64,000 bases of DNA from CBDFKK01 sp965248815 (lineage in GTDB: Bacteria; Pseudomonadota; Alphaproteobacteria; SMXP01): the NCBI GenBank assembly GCA_965248815.1, contig CBDFKK010000008.1:992001-1056000 (forward strand), given 5' to 3'. The notes beneath the pieces were generated by a model. That model worked only from the letters and a program-made list of their open reading frames with translations. It did no database searches and was not told where the DNA came from. Both the position numbers and the translations under genes were made by a program. Below are positions 34,079-42,903 of this stretch, piece after piece. Positions within the stretch are counted from its first letter, which is position 1. Each line of letters opens with the position of its first letter.

Positions 34079-34687
34079 ATGATTCGCAATACCAAAGAAC
34101 AATGGGGCAGTGCCTCAAAGAGCTTTCATTGGATTTTTGCTCTGCTGATCGCCATCCAAGTACCTTTAGGTTTTTGGCTAACAAGAGAAAGGCCGCTTGC
34201 GGACATCTCCGGCGATGACGAGCTGCTGCTGTGGCTCGAGTTCTTTCATCATTCGACGGGCTTTATCATTTTATTTGTAGCGGCGACGCGCCTGTCATGG
34301 CGTTCTCTTAACGTCGTCCCCAATCTTCCAGCCGGCATGGCCGCACTTCAAAGAATCGCGGCAAGGCTGGTTCACAGTTCGCTCTACGTCTTGATGATTG
34401 TGTTTCCCCTGTCGGGCTGGGCCGCCTCGAGCCTGATCGGCAACGAAATGTTTCCGGTGCCCATCAACTTTTGGGGACTTGAAATGCCCGAAGTGCCTTT
34501 CATCAGGACGGCTCCTGATCCCCTAAACAGGTTTGCGTTTTATCGCGAAGTCCATCAATGGTGTTGGTGGATCGGCGGCTGGATTGTGTCACTCCATGTT
34601 TTGGCTGCGCTTTACCATCAATTCATCGCGCGGGATAATACGCTGGGGCGCATACTGCCTGCGTTCATCCGCGCCTCCAACGCGTGA
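34079..34687 (+). CDS. Cytochrome b561 (prokaryotic type)
   Basis: 202 residues with four membrane helices and histidines at the expected haem-ligand places: SKSFHWIFALLIAIQVPLGFWL, WLEFFHHSTGFIILFVAATRL, LVHSSLYVLMIVFPLSGWAAS and EVHQWCWWIGGWIVSLHVLAALYHQF. The family passes electrons from quinol or superoxide across the inner membrane to periplasmic acceptors. Start ATG 34079; the frame is open upstream to 34016 without a homologous extension. Probably an operon with the HutX-like gene. Confidence 0.92.
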   Translation: MIRNTKEQWGSASKSFHWIFALLIAIQVPLGFWLTRERPLADISGDDELLLWLEFFHHSTGFIILFVAATRLSWRSLNVVPNLPAGMAALQRIAARLVHSSLYVLMIVFPLSGWAASSLIGNEMFPVPINFWGLEMPEVPFIRTAPDPLNRFAFYREVHQWCWWIGGWIVSLHVLAALYHQFIARDNTLGRILPAFIRASNA

Positions 34688-34688
34688 C

Positions 34689-34719
34689 GGCCGGTGCGGC
34701 GCTCGCGCTGCCACCGGCC
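34689..34719. terminator. Inverted repeat between convergent genes
   Basis: Perfect 8-bp arms ggccggtg/caccggcc around a GC-rich centre, two bases after the cytochrome b561 stop codon. No T run; a bidirectional terminator is possible. Confidence 0.4.
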
Positions 34720-34749
34720 AGTCCCACAATAGCCCTCCGTGATCAATCG

Positions 34750-35148
34750 TTAAGCCGTTTCGCTTCGTGCAGCCGCGTCTTCCGACGGCGACAAAAACCA
34801 AAGCACAGCGGCGACTAGTAAGAGCGCCGGGACATCGCCCACGAGATGACCCATCTCGTGCTGATCCGTGCTCGCTTGCACACCCATGATGAGGGCGTGT
34901 ACCAAACTCGACCAAACGGTAAAGGAAATCAGGCTGCGGTTGGCGGCAGGATTTCGCGACGCCATGATCAGAAATATACCGAGCGTGGCATATACTCCGG
35001 CGATCATCTGAAGGTAGTACTGACCACCCCCGCCGTGCCAGACCCAGCCCGACGGCCAGACGAGGCCAATGGGATAGACCAGGCAAAAGATGGCGCCGAA
35101 TACGATGAGTGCAATTTTCAAATACTTTTCTTTGTCAGAGGAGTTCAT
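34750..35148 (-). CDS. Small four-helix membrane protein (DUF6632-like)
   Basis: 132 residues with four membrane spans: YLKIALIVFGAIFCLVYPIGLVWPSGWVWHGGG, YYLQMIAGVYATLGIFLIMA, LISFTVWSSLVHALIMGVQA and HLVGDVPALLLVAAVLWFLS. The GWVWHGGGGQYYLQMIAGVYA and WSSLVHALIMxxQAxxDxxExGHLxGDVPAL patterns recur in a conserved family of unknown function. ATG 35148 follows aaggagacaaatcc. Confidence 0.8.
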   Translation of the reverse strand: MNSSDKEKYLKIALIVFGAIFCLVYPIGLVWPSGWVWHGGGGQYYLQMIAGVYATLGIFLIMASRNPAANRSLISFTVWSSLVHALIMGVQASTDQHEMGHLVGDVPALLLVAAVLWFLSPSEDAAARSETA

Positions 35149-35233
35149 GGATTTGTCTCCTTAGTCAGTGTGCAAATTAAAGGCACCGGCCGGGAAGTGT
35201 TTCAAGCAACCGGCGGTGTAAGTTCAACTCTAT

Positions 35234-35845
35234 TCATGCGGCGGTCGCTTGGGCTGGGACAACTTCACAATTCAAGACCTTTCCCGTCAGCGATATCGCC
35301 GGCGGATTGCGTAAGGTCTGAATGAGAATGCAGCTATATTCTGCAGCCTTGATGATCGCCTTAATTTGTGCGTTCGGCACCGAGTCCATGGCTTCGACAT
35401 CCACTTCAATTTGAATGTCTTGAAAGCCGACGGGAACTTGGTTGTCGACCCGCAGCGTCCCGCGTACATCGACACTCGCGGCCACATGAACCTCCAGGGT
35501 CTTCAGTTGCACGCCCATCCGATTAGCAATAATGCGGATGGCGCTGTCTAGGCATGAGGCAATAGCGCCGCTAAGGATTTCACCAGGGACGGGCAAGTCG
35601 CTTTCTCCGCCCACGGCGGTATGTACGCCAATGGGCACTTCGGTCGCGTTGACATCGCCAAACACGATTTTGCTGTAAAGCGGGTCGGCCGCCGATATGG
35701 ACCCAGACGTGGTGCGAGCATGATCGACAATCATCGCGGCACCGGGCTCGCGCTCATAAAGCGCCCGAAGGGGGGCTTGCCGGGCGGTCATGTCGGTTGC
35801 GGTGGATCGGCCGGTTGAGGCCATCAGGTCTTTTCTCGAAAACAT
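35234..35845 (-). CDS. OsmC-family peroxidase-like protein
   Basis: 203 residues, OsmC/Ohr fold. The two redox cysteines are present in SGAIASCLDSAIRIIANRMG and AAEYSCILIQTLRNPP. In this family they reduce organic hydroperoxides. It is transcribed divergently from an HxlR-type regulator with 137 bases between the starts, an arrangement usual for redox-sensing regulator/target pairs. ATG 35845 is preceded by aaaggagaaagcc. Confidence 0.88.
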   Translation of the reverse strand: MFSRKDLMASTGRSTATDMTARQAPLRALYEREPGAAMIVDHARTTSGSISAADPLYSKIVFGDVNATEVPIGVHTAVGGESDLPVPGEILSGAIASCLDSAIRIIANRMGVQLKTLEVHVAASVDVRGTLRVDNQVPVGFQDIQIEVDVEAMDSVPNAQIKAIIKAAEYSCILIQTLRNPPAISLTGKVLNCEVVPAQATAA

Positions 35846-35938
35846 GGCTTTCTCCTTTGCTGTTTGGTGAGCTCATGATTACGAAAAGGACCGGAATCCC
35901 GATACTGTGCGCCCGGTAGTGACGCACATGCGATTTCG

Positions 35939-35953
35939 GTAGTATTCAACTAC
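35939..35953. promoter_or_regulatory. Palindromic operator candidate for HxlR regulator
   Basis: Perfect GTAGT-N5-ACTAC palindrome in the divergent promoter between OsmC and the HxlR gene. Further half-sites gtagt occur at about 35916 and 35961. HxlR-family proteins bind short inverted repeats of this sort, usually in their own promoter. Confidence 0.55.
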
Positions 35954-35982
35954 AGATTCAGTAGTAGGGCGGGGAGACAGCC

Positions 35983-36678
35983 ATGAACGATTCCGGCAGC
36001 TTGTGCCCGGCCGTCAAATCGGCCGATATGATCGGCGATAAATGGGTGCTTTTGATCCTCCGTGAGCTGTTCCTAGGATCCTCGCGCTACACCGACTTTC
36101 AGCGCGCCCTGCCGCGCATTTCGCCGACCATCCTCAGCAAGCGCCTGAAGCAAATGGAGGCAGATGGCCTCATCATTAAGAAGACGACCGCCGGTCAAAA
36201 GGCGACGGAATATCGCCTGACAAGATGTGGGCGGGAGCTCGCCCCCATTGTCGATCACATGTCGAAATGGGGCCTGCGCTGGGCCCGGCGGCGGCTCAAG
36301 GAAGAGGATCTCGATGTCGGCGCCTTCATGTGGGATTTCCATCGCACCCTTAACACTGAAGAATTACCCGATGGCGAAGTCGTGTTTTGCATCAGCTTTC
36401 CCGAACTCAGCTCCTACAAAACCTGGTGGGTGATCGCGAACGGCAAAGTCGTCGATCTGTGTACCGACGACCCCGGCAAAGATGTGGATCTCTATGTCAC
36501 CGGCAGCTTGCCTGCGCTTGCGGAAGTTTGGATGGGCGACGTCGAAGTGAACGAAGCCGCTAAAGCCGAAGACTTGATTCTGACGGGCGCGGCGTATCTC
36601 ACCAAGAGTGCGAACCAATGGTTTCCCAAGTCGCGCTATGCCGACGTGCGCCCCAAGCGAGTTATGGGAGAAGAGTAG
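35983..36678 (+). CDS. HxlR-family transcriptional regulator with SCP2-like C-terminus
   Basis: 231 residues, about twice the usual HxlR length. The N-terminal winged helix (residues ~5-105) has the family's CPAVKSADMIGDKWVLLILRELFLGSSRYTDFQRALPRISPTILSKRLKQMEADGLI. Cys8 (SLCPAV) is at the site used as redox sensor in several HxlR proteins. The C-terminal part (VVFCISFPELSSYKTWWVIANGKVVDLCTDDPGKDVDLYVTGSLPALAEVWMGD) resembles an SCP2 sterol-carrier-like domain and may bind a ligand. ATG 35983 follows gcggggagacagcc. Confidence 0.88.
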   Translation: MNDSGSLCPAVKSADMIGDKWVLLILRELFLGSSRYTDFQRALPRISPTILSKRLKQMEADGLIIKKTTAGQKATEYRLTRCGRELAPIVDHMSKWGLRWARRRLKEEDLDVGAFMWDFHRTLNTEELPDGEVVFCISFPELSSYKTWWVIANGKVVDLCTDDPGKDVDLYVTGSLPALAEVWMGDVEVNEAAKAEDLILTGAAYLTKSANQWFPKSRYADVRPKRVMGEE

Positions 36679-36871
36679 AAGGACAGTGAATGATTGCTCA
36701 TTGAAACCAGGCAAGAAGAAATAACAAGCATTTGAGAAATTTTAAGTAGAACGTGCCGTGCTGCGATTTGGCCTGATAGTCACCTTACCAAATGATTCAC
36801 AACTAGCCGTTGAAACCAATTGTAACTCCCCTTAACACATAATTTTTTCAATTTGACAGTGCGGAGATCAC

Positions 36872-37684
36872 TTGCAGAAATTTGTTGTCATATGTGAACC
36901 AAGGACAGGCTCGAATCTCCTTTGCTCCATTCTTGATAAAAACCCTTATGTTGGGTGTCACTTTGAATTATTCAATCCGAACGCGATCTACTACCGGATG
37001 CAAGAAACTGTTCGTGACAAGGCAGCTCTTGCCACCCGAGATGGAGATCCGATTTTATTTCTAGAACAAATGTACCAAAACGCAGCCAATCACCGGGCAA
37101 TGGGCTTCAAACTATTTCCTTCGCAAAACCGCAATGTCTTTCAATATTGCATGAATGCGACGGATATCAAGAAAATCATCCTTACTCGTGAAAATTTACT
37201 TGCCCAATATTCATCTAAGTTAATCAGTGTACAAACAGAACAATGGACCGCGCCTCACTCCACTCGGCCTGCCCAAACTATAGTAAATTTTTCAAAAGAT
37301 GATTTTCTAAATTACATAAGTACGATTAACGAAAGTACCAAGAAAATCGAAGAAGCGCTTAAGCCAGCCCAACCCGAGAACTCATACAAGGTACGATACG
37401 CGCAACTTGCGGATAGACGAACTGTTCGAATGTTGTTCAAATTTATCCGCGTGCCTAATTTCGAAATTAGCTTTCCCCCACTCAACAAACAAAACACCTC
37501 GGAAATATTGGACCGTTTTAGCAATCCTACGGAGGCCTTAGACACACTCAACGAATTGGGTAAGCCCGCATGGGCAAATGAAACCGTGGCCATGTGGCGC
37601 GCAAACAGGTTCAAAAAATTGTTTTTCAAAGCGATGCGCCGCTTGGGTGGCGCGCTCAAGAATAGATTGAGTGTTATTCGTTGA
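36872..37684 (+). CDS. Sulfotransferase-like protein
   Basis: 270 residues. The N-terminus holds the PAPS 5'-phosphosulfate loop, VICEPRTGSNLLCSILDKNP, and a 3'-phosphate-type motif, KIILTRENLLAQYSSKLIS, as in bacterial Stf0-like sulfotransferases acting on lipids or glycans. The C-terminus is basic (FKKLFFKAMRRLGGALKNRL). The start is TTG 36872, chosen because cggagatcac lies just before it and homology starts at once; no ATG fits. AT-rich compared with neighbouring genes, which hints at horizontal acquisition. Confidence 0.8.
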   Translation: MQKFVVICEPRTGSNLLCSILDKNPYVGCHFELFNPNAIYYRMQETVRDKAALATRDGDPILFLEQMYQNAANHRAMGFKLFPSQNRNVFQYCMNATDIKKIILTRENLLAQYSSKLISVQTEQWTAPHSTRPAQTIVNFSKDDFLNYISTINESTKKIEEALKPAQPENSYKVRYAQLADRRTVRMLFKFIRVPNFEISFPPLNKQNTSEILDRFSNPTEALDTLNELGKPAWANETVAMWRANRFKKLFFKAMRRLGGALKNRLSVIR

Positions 37685-37864
37685 TGACGGAGGCGCCAGC
37701 AATAAACCCACCAAAGACCTAAGAATTCGACCTAAAGAAAGGAGCGACAGCGGATTAAATTTGGAAGCTAGCCATGTGGGGACAAGGTCAAAGCTGAACA
37801 AGCGCTGCCCACGATACTTACGATTGGCGTTGACTATTCGATTGAAGTACTCGATAGCGCCACG

Positions 37865-38356
37865 CTAGCCGGCTCTTCGTTTCTCAAGTTCGGCCTTCCA
37901 CACGCCCGCGAGCCGTTGTGCCTCGGTCACCTGTTCAGGCGAAAGTTTTTGTGCAAGAAAGCTCCGCAGTTCTGCGCCTTGGGCGTTGCCCTGTTCGGCC
38001 GATAGGTGTGCGAACTTGTAGGCCTCGACAACTTCTTGCGGGACACCCCAGCCTTCGACGTAAAGCCAGCCGAGAGAGAACTGAGCGCGGTCCTGCCCCA
38101 GTTCGGCGGCCCGCCTGATCCAACCGACACCAGCCTCCTCGTCTCTCGGCGCGCCCAAGCCTTTAAGCAGCATCCAGCCCAGATGGACTTGAGCGGACGT
38201 ATTGTCCTGCTCGGCAGCACGGGTCGTCCACTTCACTGCTTCCGATTCATCTTTGGGAATGCCGTTGCCGGCGAAGTACATACCGCCCAATTCCAGTTGG
38301 GCATCCGCGTTTCCTTGCTCGGCAAGAGTGAATAGGTTCTGCACAGTCTGATTCAT
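37865..38356 (-). CDS. Sel1-repeat protein
   Basis: 163 residues with three to four SEL1 (TPR-like) repeats: AEQGNADAQLELGGMYFAGNGIPKDESEAVKWTTRA, AEQDNTSAQVHLGWMLLKGLGAPRDEEAGVGWIRRA, AELGQDRAQFSLGWLYVEGWGVPQEVVEAYKFAHL and a degenerate fourth. Such repeats mediate protein-protein contact. No signal peptide with the chosen start (ATG 38356, homology begins there); a longer frame reaches 38404. C-terminal EKRRAG. Confidence 0.88.
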   Translation of the reverse strand: MNQTVQNLFTLAEQGNADAQLELGGMYFAGNGIPKDESEAVKWTTRAAEQDNTSAQVHLGWMLLKGLGAPRDEEAGVGWIRRAAELGQDRAQFSLGWLYVEGWGVPQEVVEAYKFAHLSAEQGNAQGAELRSFLAQKLSPEQVTEAQRLAGVWKAELEKRRAG

Positions 38357-38425
38357 CGCGGGATGATGGCAGACTAAGGGCAAACATGGAAGGAGGCCTA
38401 TCAATCGCGATGGGTCGCTGATCGT

Positions 38426-39049
38426 CTATTTCTTCTGCGCGACAACGAACCTATTTGGCGGCTCGGCAGGATAAAGCCCGGTTTCGATGATCCGAAAATC
38501 TTGCTCAGTGATAAAGTCATCAAGTTCCCGAATTTTCATAATCTTGAATCTGGGGATAATGCCCAATGTCTGAAAAGGAAAAAGGAGCACGGGCCAGAGT
38601 TTGCTCTTTTCACCCATACACACCGACTTTGAAATAAACATTCCTCCCGGCTTCAATTTCTTGCTGATCTTTGGGATTTCTCCCGGAAGGTCGTCCAATA
38701 GGTGCAGGATATTGAAGGCAAGGACGACATCGACGGATTCTATTTTCAACGCCTCATCCTTGAGCGTGCTATGGACGAAATTTACGTTTTCGATTTTCTG
38801 ATCCATCGCTTTGCCTTGGGCGATAGAAATCATGTTGGATGATATGTCGATAGCCGTAATTTGCTTGACGCCGTCCGCGAGCAATAGTGCGGTTGCTCCT
38901 GTACCGCACCCGACTTCTAAAACATTGTCGCCTTCAGACAAGTGGGCCCTTGTATGATCCAAAGTCTCATTGTAAGCGTCCATGTTCTTAAGTGGCGATT
39001 TCGCATATCTATTTGCGATTCTGTCCCAGAATTTTTCTACGTTGCGCAT
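38426..39049 (-). CDS. Class I SAM-dependent methyltransferase
   Basis: 207 residues, UbiE/Methyltransf_11-like. SAM motif I is NVLEVGCGTGATALLLADG, motif II ITAIDISSNMISIAQGKA, and a post-motif VVLAFNILHLLDDLPGEIPKISKKLKPGGMFISKS. N-terminal MRNVEKFWDRIANRYAKSP is usual for this group. The C-terminus VAQKK is basic. ATG 39049 follows gaagagaaacacc. A decayed DsrE gene lies immediately upstream on the same strand, so the two were perhaps once an operon. Substrate unknown. Confidence 0.88.
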   Translation of the reverse strand: MRNVEKFWDRIANRYAKSPLKNMDAYNETLDHTRAHLSEGDNVLEVGCGTGATALLLADGVKQITAIDISSNMISIAQGKAMDQKIENVNFVHSTLKDEALKIESVDVVLAFNILHLLDDLPGEIPKISKKLKPGGMFISKSVCMGEKSKLWPVLLFPFQTLGIIPRFKIMKIRELDDFITEQDFRIIETGLYPAEPPNRFVVAQKK

Positions 39050-39075
39050 GGTGTTTCTCTTCGCAGACCTTAGTC

Positions 39076-39277
39076 TCATTTCGATTCAAATAGATTGATC
39101 TTGAACGTAAGCGCTTGGGCGCCGTTTATTGCCCATGTCGACGCTGCTCTTTTTTGTCTGACTTGGGGCACTATTAGCCCAATTGCGTTGTTACCGTTGC
39201 CAGACTTGATCGTAAAATTCGGCCGTGCTTCGTAACTCAAACGGATCGCGCGACTGAATCAATAGATAATCCGTCAT
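39076..39277 (-). pseudogene. DsrE-family gene remnant
   Basis: Minus-strand frame starting at ATG 39277, with ribosome-binding site aagga just upstream. It reads MTDYLLIQSRDPFELRS…AEFYD, the opening of DsrE/DsrF-like sulfur-relay family proteins (MxxYLLIExRDPFE…FYxLA). It meets a stop at 39191. Another frame continues with GNGNNAIGLIVPQ, resembling the next family element (GNxVTLFLVQNG), up to a stop at 39076. The gene is truncated and shifted. Confidence 0.5.
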
Positions 39278-39476
39278 TGAGACAATCCTTCCATTCTAAA
39301 GGCAACGCACTCTCAGCCTTAGGCGTTTCATAGAAATGTCGATCGAAGTCCAGTTTGTTTCAATTATTGCGAGCGCCAAGTGGACTCACACTTCATTTTT
39401 AATGCGACTGGTCGTTTCTTTCACCGGTGACTTCCTGTTTAATCGCAAACGAAGTGACGAAACGGACAGTCAAACC

Positions 39477-41243
39477 ATGAAACTGTTTCTCCGATATGTC
39501 GCAATTCTTGCGATTTTTCTCTTCGGTGTGACCGGCTGCGAAGAACAGACGGCCCGTCCTAATGCCGATCAAGACTCCGTCGATGCAGACGTCATCGTCG
39601 TCGGCGGCGGCATTGCGGGGTTGGCTGCCGCGCTGGAATTGGGGCGTGGCGGTGCAAGTGTTCTCATACTTGATATGAATTCGGTCGCGGGCGGTCACGC
39701 GGTCAAGGCCGGCGGCTGGGCGCTCGTTGATACGGCCTTGCAGCGCACGCGCGGCATCGAGGATTCGCCAGAGCTCGCCTTCAACGATTTGATGGCTTGG
39801 GGAGAGACCAACGATTCCGACTGGACGCGTTTCTATGTCGAGAATTCGAATTCCATGATTTACGAATATTTGACGCAACTTGGCGTGGAATTCGTTGTGA
39901 TCATCCCTACGCCCGAGCACAGCGTGACGCGCTTTCATTTCACTAAAGGGAGATCGGTGAATGTCGTGGTGCCGATGCTCAAAGCCCTGTTCGAACTTCC
40001 ACAAGTCAAATTTGAGGGCAATATGCGCGTCGATGAACTTGTCGTAGAAGACGGCGCGGTGACCGGTGTCATTGCGACGAATTTGCGCGGCGAGCAGACG
40101 CAGACATACTCGGCGCAGGCCGTGGTCATGGCGACCGGCGGCTTCCAAAGCAATCTCGAGCTCGTGCGTGAAACGTGGAACGGTAACTTGACTTTTCCTG
40201 ATCGATTGCTGATCGGCTCGGGCCAATTCGCAGGTGGCAATGGTTATGCGCTCGCCGAGCAGGCCGGCGCAGCGCTGACGAACTTGGAGAAACACACAAC
40301 GTTTATCAACGGCATTCCCAATCCGCGCGATCCAAGCGGCGAGCGTGCGCTCGTGACCAGCAATCCATTGGCAATCTGGGTGAATGCCGAGGGTAATCGC
40401 TTTGCTGACGAATCGCGCGCCGACAAATTCAACGTGCCGGCCGTGCTTGAGCAAACGAGCGGGACCTATTGGGCAATTTTCGATGCCGAGGGGCGCAAGA
40501 CATTCGGCGTGCGCGATGCTCTTTGGCTCGATGGGGACACCATCGCAAACGAAATCGTCAACAATGATGCAATTGTCCAAGTGGCTGACTCGATAGACGC
40601 GCTAGCACGAGAGGCAAAACTTCCTGGCGATGCCCTCGGGGCTGCCGTCGAGCGATACAACGGTTCCGTCGAACAAGGAAGCGACGATGACTTCGCGCGC
40701 TCAATGACAGGCGGGCGGGCTGCGCCGAAAAAAATCGAAACGCCACCTTTCTATGCCGTGCAACTTTATCCGGTGACGCGCAAAAGCATGGGCGGCATTG
40801 CGATCGACATGTCGGCTCGCGCGCTCGACGAAAGCGGAAAACTCGTTCCTGGACTTTATGCGGCGGGAGAAGTCACCGGGGCGGCCGGCATCAACGGCAG
40901 TGTCGGCATGTCGGGCACGTTTCTTGGCCCCTCGCTCATGACCGGGCGCATTGCAGGGCAGACTGCGGTCGCGGACCTAGCTGTCACAAACAATGAACCC
41001 TTCGACGCGATTGCCCCTGTTTCTGATCAATTGGAATGGGAACCCGATTTCACACGCGAAGATCTTGTTGCATTATTGGAAGAGCCCCGCCCCGGCTTTT
41101 GGCATTTCGAAACAGCACACTCTTTGGTTTTGGAACGAGACTATGAATGCACTCAATGCCATTCGGCGACTGTGCCCATGGAACCAGCGATGATACGCTC
41201 TCACTTGCTTGCGCAAACTGAAATTTGCGGGGAATGTCACTAA
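39477..41243 (+). CDS. Lipoprotein flavocytochrome c (fumarate-reductase-like FAD domain, two C-terminal haem-c sites)
   Basis: 588 residues. Lipoprotein signal MKLFLRYVAILAIFLFGVTGC with lipobox VTGC. The FAD-binding_2 domain has DADVIVVGGGIAGLAAALELG, then ATGGFQSNLELV, GERALVTSNPLAIWVNAEGNRFADES, and the closing GGIAIDMSARAL … PGLYAAGEVTGAAGINGSVGMSGTFLGPSLMTGRIAG, as in fumarate/urocanate reductases and ketosteroid dehydrogenases. The last 35 residues carry two CxxCH haem-c motifs, CTQCH and CGECH. Known flavocytochromes c usually have the haems N-terminal. It is probably a periplasmic, outer- or inner-membrane-anchored reductase fed by haem c. A metallohydrolase gene follows after 30 bases. 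Confidence 0.87.
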   Translation: MKLFLRYVAILAIFLFGVTGCEEQTARPNADQDSVDADVIVVGGGIAGLAAALELGRGGASVLILDMNSVAGGHAVKAGGWALVDTALQRTRGIEDSPELAFNDLMAWGETNDSDWTRFYVENSNSMIYEYLTQLGVEFVVIIPTPEHSVTRFHFTKGRSVNVVVPMLKALFELPQVKFEGNMRVDELVVEDGAVTGVIATNLRGEQTQTYSAQAVVMATGGFQSNLELVRETWNGNLTFPDRLLIGSGQFAGGNGYALAEQAGAALTNLEKHTTFINGIPNPRDPSGERALVTSNPLAIWVNAEGNRFADESRADKFNVPAVLEQTSGTYWAIFDAEGRKTFGVRDALWLDGDTIANEIVNNDAIVQVADSIDALAREAKLPGDALGAAVERYNGSVEQGSDDDFARSMTGGRAAPKKIETPPFYAVQLYPVTRKSMGGIAIDMSARALDESGKLVPGLYAAGEVTGAAGINGSVGMSGTFLGPSLMTGRIAGQTAVADLAVTNNEPFDAIAPVSDQLEWEPDFTREDLVALLEEPRPGFWHFETAHSLVLERDYECTQCHSATVPMEPAMIRSHLLAQTEICGECH

Positions 41244-41273
41244 CAAGGTGTTTTATTGTGTGGAGTTAAGACC

Positions 41274-42167
41274 ATGAGATCTTTCTGCCGTTTTCTTTTC
41301 CTACTAGTGATGTCGTTTGCATGTGCAGAGGCTGGCTCCGCACAGGACCAGCCCAAATACCCCAACGTTTTTGGGCCCGGCCCCTTCGAGACGACAGAAA
41401 TTGAGGACGACCTCTATTCCTTCACCCATAGTTTTAGCCGCACTTTCTTTTTGGTGACCGATGAGGGCGTCATTGTAGGTGACCCGATCAACGTCGATGC
41501 GGCCAAGGCGCTGCGCGGGGAGATCGCCAAAGTCACCGGTCAACCGGTGAAATATGTCATATACAGTCACGAGCATTGGGATCACGTGCTTGGCGCGCAA
41601 GTTTTCAAAGACGAAGGGGCGCAAATCGTTAGTCACTTGAACTGTCTCGATAGTTTTTATCGGACACCGCACCCTGACCTTGTGATGCCAGACGTCGTGT
41701 TCGACCGCGAGTATGTGATCGAGCTCGGCGGCAAGCGCGTCGAGCTCAAATATTTTGGGCGCAATCATGGCGACTGCTTGATCGTTGCTAACCTGCCGCA
41801 AGAAAAGATTCTCTTCGCGGTAGATCTGGCCATGCCCAAAGCCGTACGCATGGCGGGCGGGCGCATGATGGATACCTCGCCCCTAGATCTCATCCGAACT
41901 TTACGCGAAATCGAAAACACGATTGATTTCGAGCGCTACATGCCGGGCCACGGGCCAGCCCTTGCTGTCCGCTCAGAGTGGACGGAAGTGCGGCGCTATC
42001 ACGAAGCGCTGGTTGACGCGGTGCGCGAAGAAATGATGGCCGGTACGCCGTCGGGTGAAGTGCCGGGCAAGATTGACTTGCCCGAGTTCAAACATTTCGT
42101 CGGCTACGATACGGATCTGGCAAAGAACGCCGAGCGCGTCAGGAGCTACTTCATCATCGGCGATTAA
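41274..42167 (+). CDS. Exported metallo-beta-lactamase-fold hydrolase
   Basis: 297 residues with a Sec signal (FLFLLVMSFACAEAGSAQ) and an MBL domain: the zinc motif HxHxDH in VIYSHEHWDHVLG, the third His in FGRNHGDCLIV, Asp in LFAVDLAMPK and the last His in YMPGHGPALAV. Close in layout to SoxH/QHP-associated MBL proteins, not to true beta-lactamases. ATG 41274 follows tggagttaagacc. It lies 30 bases after the flavocytochrome gene and probably shares its transcript and its periplasmic pathway. Confidence 0.9.
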   Translation: MRSFCRFLFLLVMSFACAEAGSAQDQPKYPNVFGPGPFETTEIEDDLYSFTHSFSRTFFLVTDEGVIVGDPINVDAAKALRGEIAKVTGQPVKYVIYSHEHWDHVLGAQVFKDEGAQIVSHLNCLDSFYRTPHPDLVMPDVVFDREYVIELGGKRVELKYFGRNHGDCLIVANLPQEKILFAVDLAMPKAVRMAGGRMMDTSPLDLIRTLREIENTIDFERYMPGHGPALAVRSEWTEVRRYHEALVDAVREEMMAGTPSGEVPGKIDLPEFKHFVGYDTDLAKNAERVRSYFIIGD

Positions 42168-42237
42168 GGCATGAGCTACTGAGCAACAGTCACCATGCGC
42201 CCGAACGTCTGGATTTTCGCCTAGAGGGTCGCTCGGT

Positions 42238-42903
42238 CTATAACGATTTATTGATACCCATCCAGGCGGCCACGGCAACGAGCAAAGTGGTCAACAGTAC
42301 AGCCGGGCCAACGGCCTTCAGGCTTGCTGCGGCGTTTGCGGTCTGGCTACTTGGGGCCGCGCCGTCGACCGTTTCCGCAATGGCATATCGTGCCGGCCGC
42401 GTTCGCCAGCGCACCCCGCTGCTCACCAGCAGAACGAGACCGTAGATTGTAATTTTGAGGGCCAGCCAATCCGCCCGAGTCTGACCCGCCCCCATAAGAC
42501 CGACAATTCCGTCATAGACATTGCCGAGACCAATCAGAAACCGAACAATTGTTTCACCAATAAACAGCCGCCGACCCCAGACCCCGGAGACGAACTCGGC
42601 GGCGGCCAGAAGAGCCAACCAACTTGCCGTAACGATCCACGTCGCGACGAGCCAGTTGGCATTTGACAGATCGTATGCGCCAAGTGAAACGCCCAGAACG
42701 ACTCCGAGCGGCAGCAACGTAATCAATGCTGTACTGGTGATTGTGCCGGTCCATTTAGCAATGCGCGCGGCGACAATACGCGCAGCTCCATTCTGGTTAG
42801 CGTCCAACGCGATCCGGGCTGCAAAATACACCGGCAACTCGGCCGCCAGGAGATATGCAAACGCAATGACGTGCGCAAAGTGGGCGAACTCATAATTGAG
42901 CAT
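42238..42903 (-). CDS. Membrane protein, CopD/DUF2269-like
   Basis: 221 residues with six predicted membrane helices. The first helix has FAHFAHVIAFAYLLAAELPVYFAARIAL, with His residues and a Glu as found in CopD-like membrane proteins that may bind haem or copper. Later pieces are GTITSTALITLLPLGVVLGVSLGAY, WLVATWIVTASWLALLAAAEFV and ADWLALKITIYGLVLLVSSGVRWR. Function is not established. Convergent with the MBL gene. Confidence 0.6.
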   Translation of the reverse strand: MLNYEFAHFAHVIAFAYLLAAELPVYFAARIALDANQNGAARIVAARIAKWTGTITSTALITLLPLGVVLGVSLGAYDLSNANWLVATWIVTASWLALLAAAEFVSGVWGRRLFIGETIVRFLIGLGNVYDGIVGLMGAGQTRADWLALKITIYGLVLLVSSGVRWRTRPARYAIAETVDGAAPSSQTANAAASLKAVGPAVLLTTLLVAVAAWMGINKSL

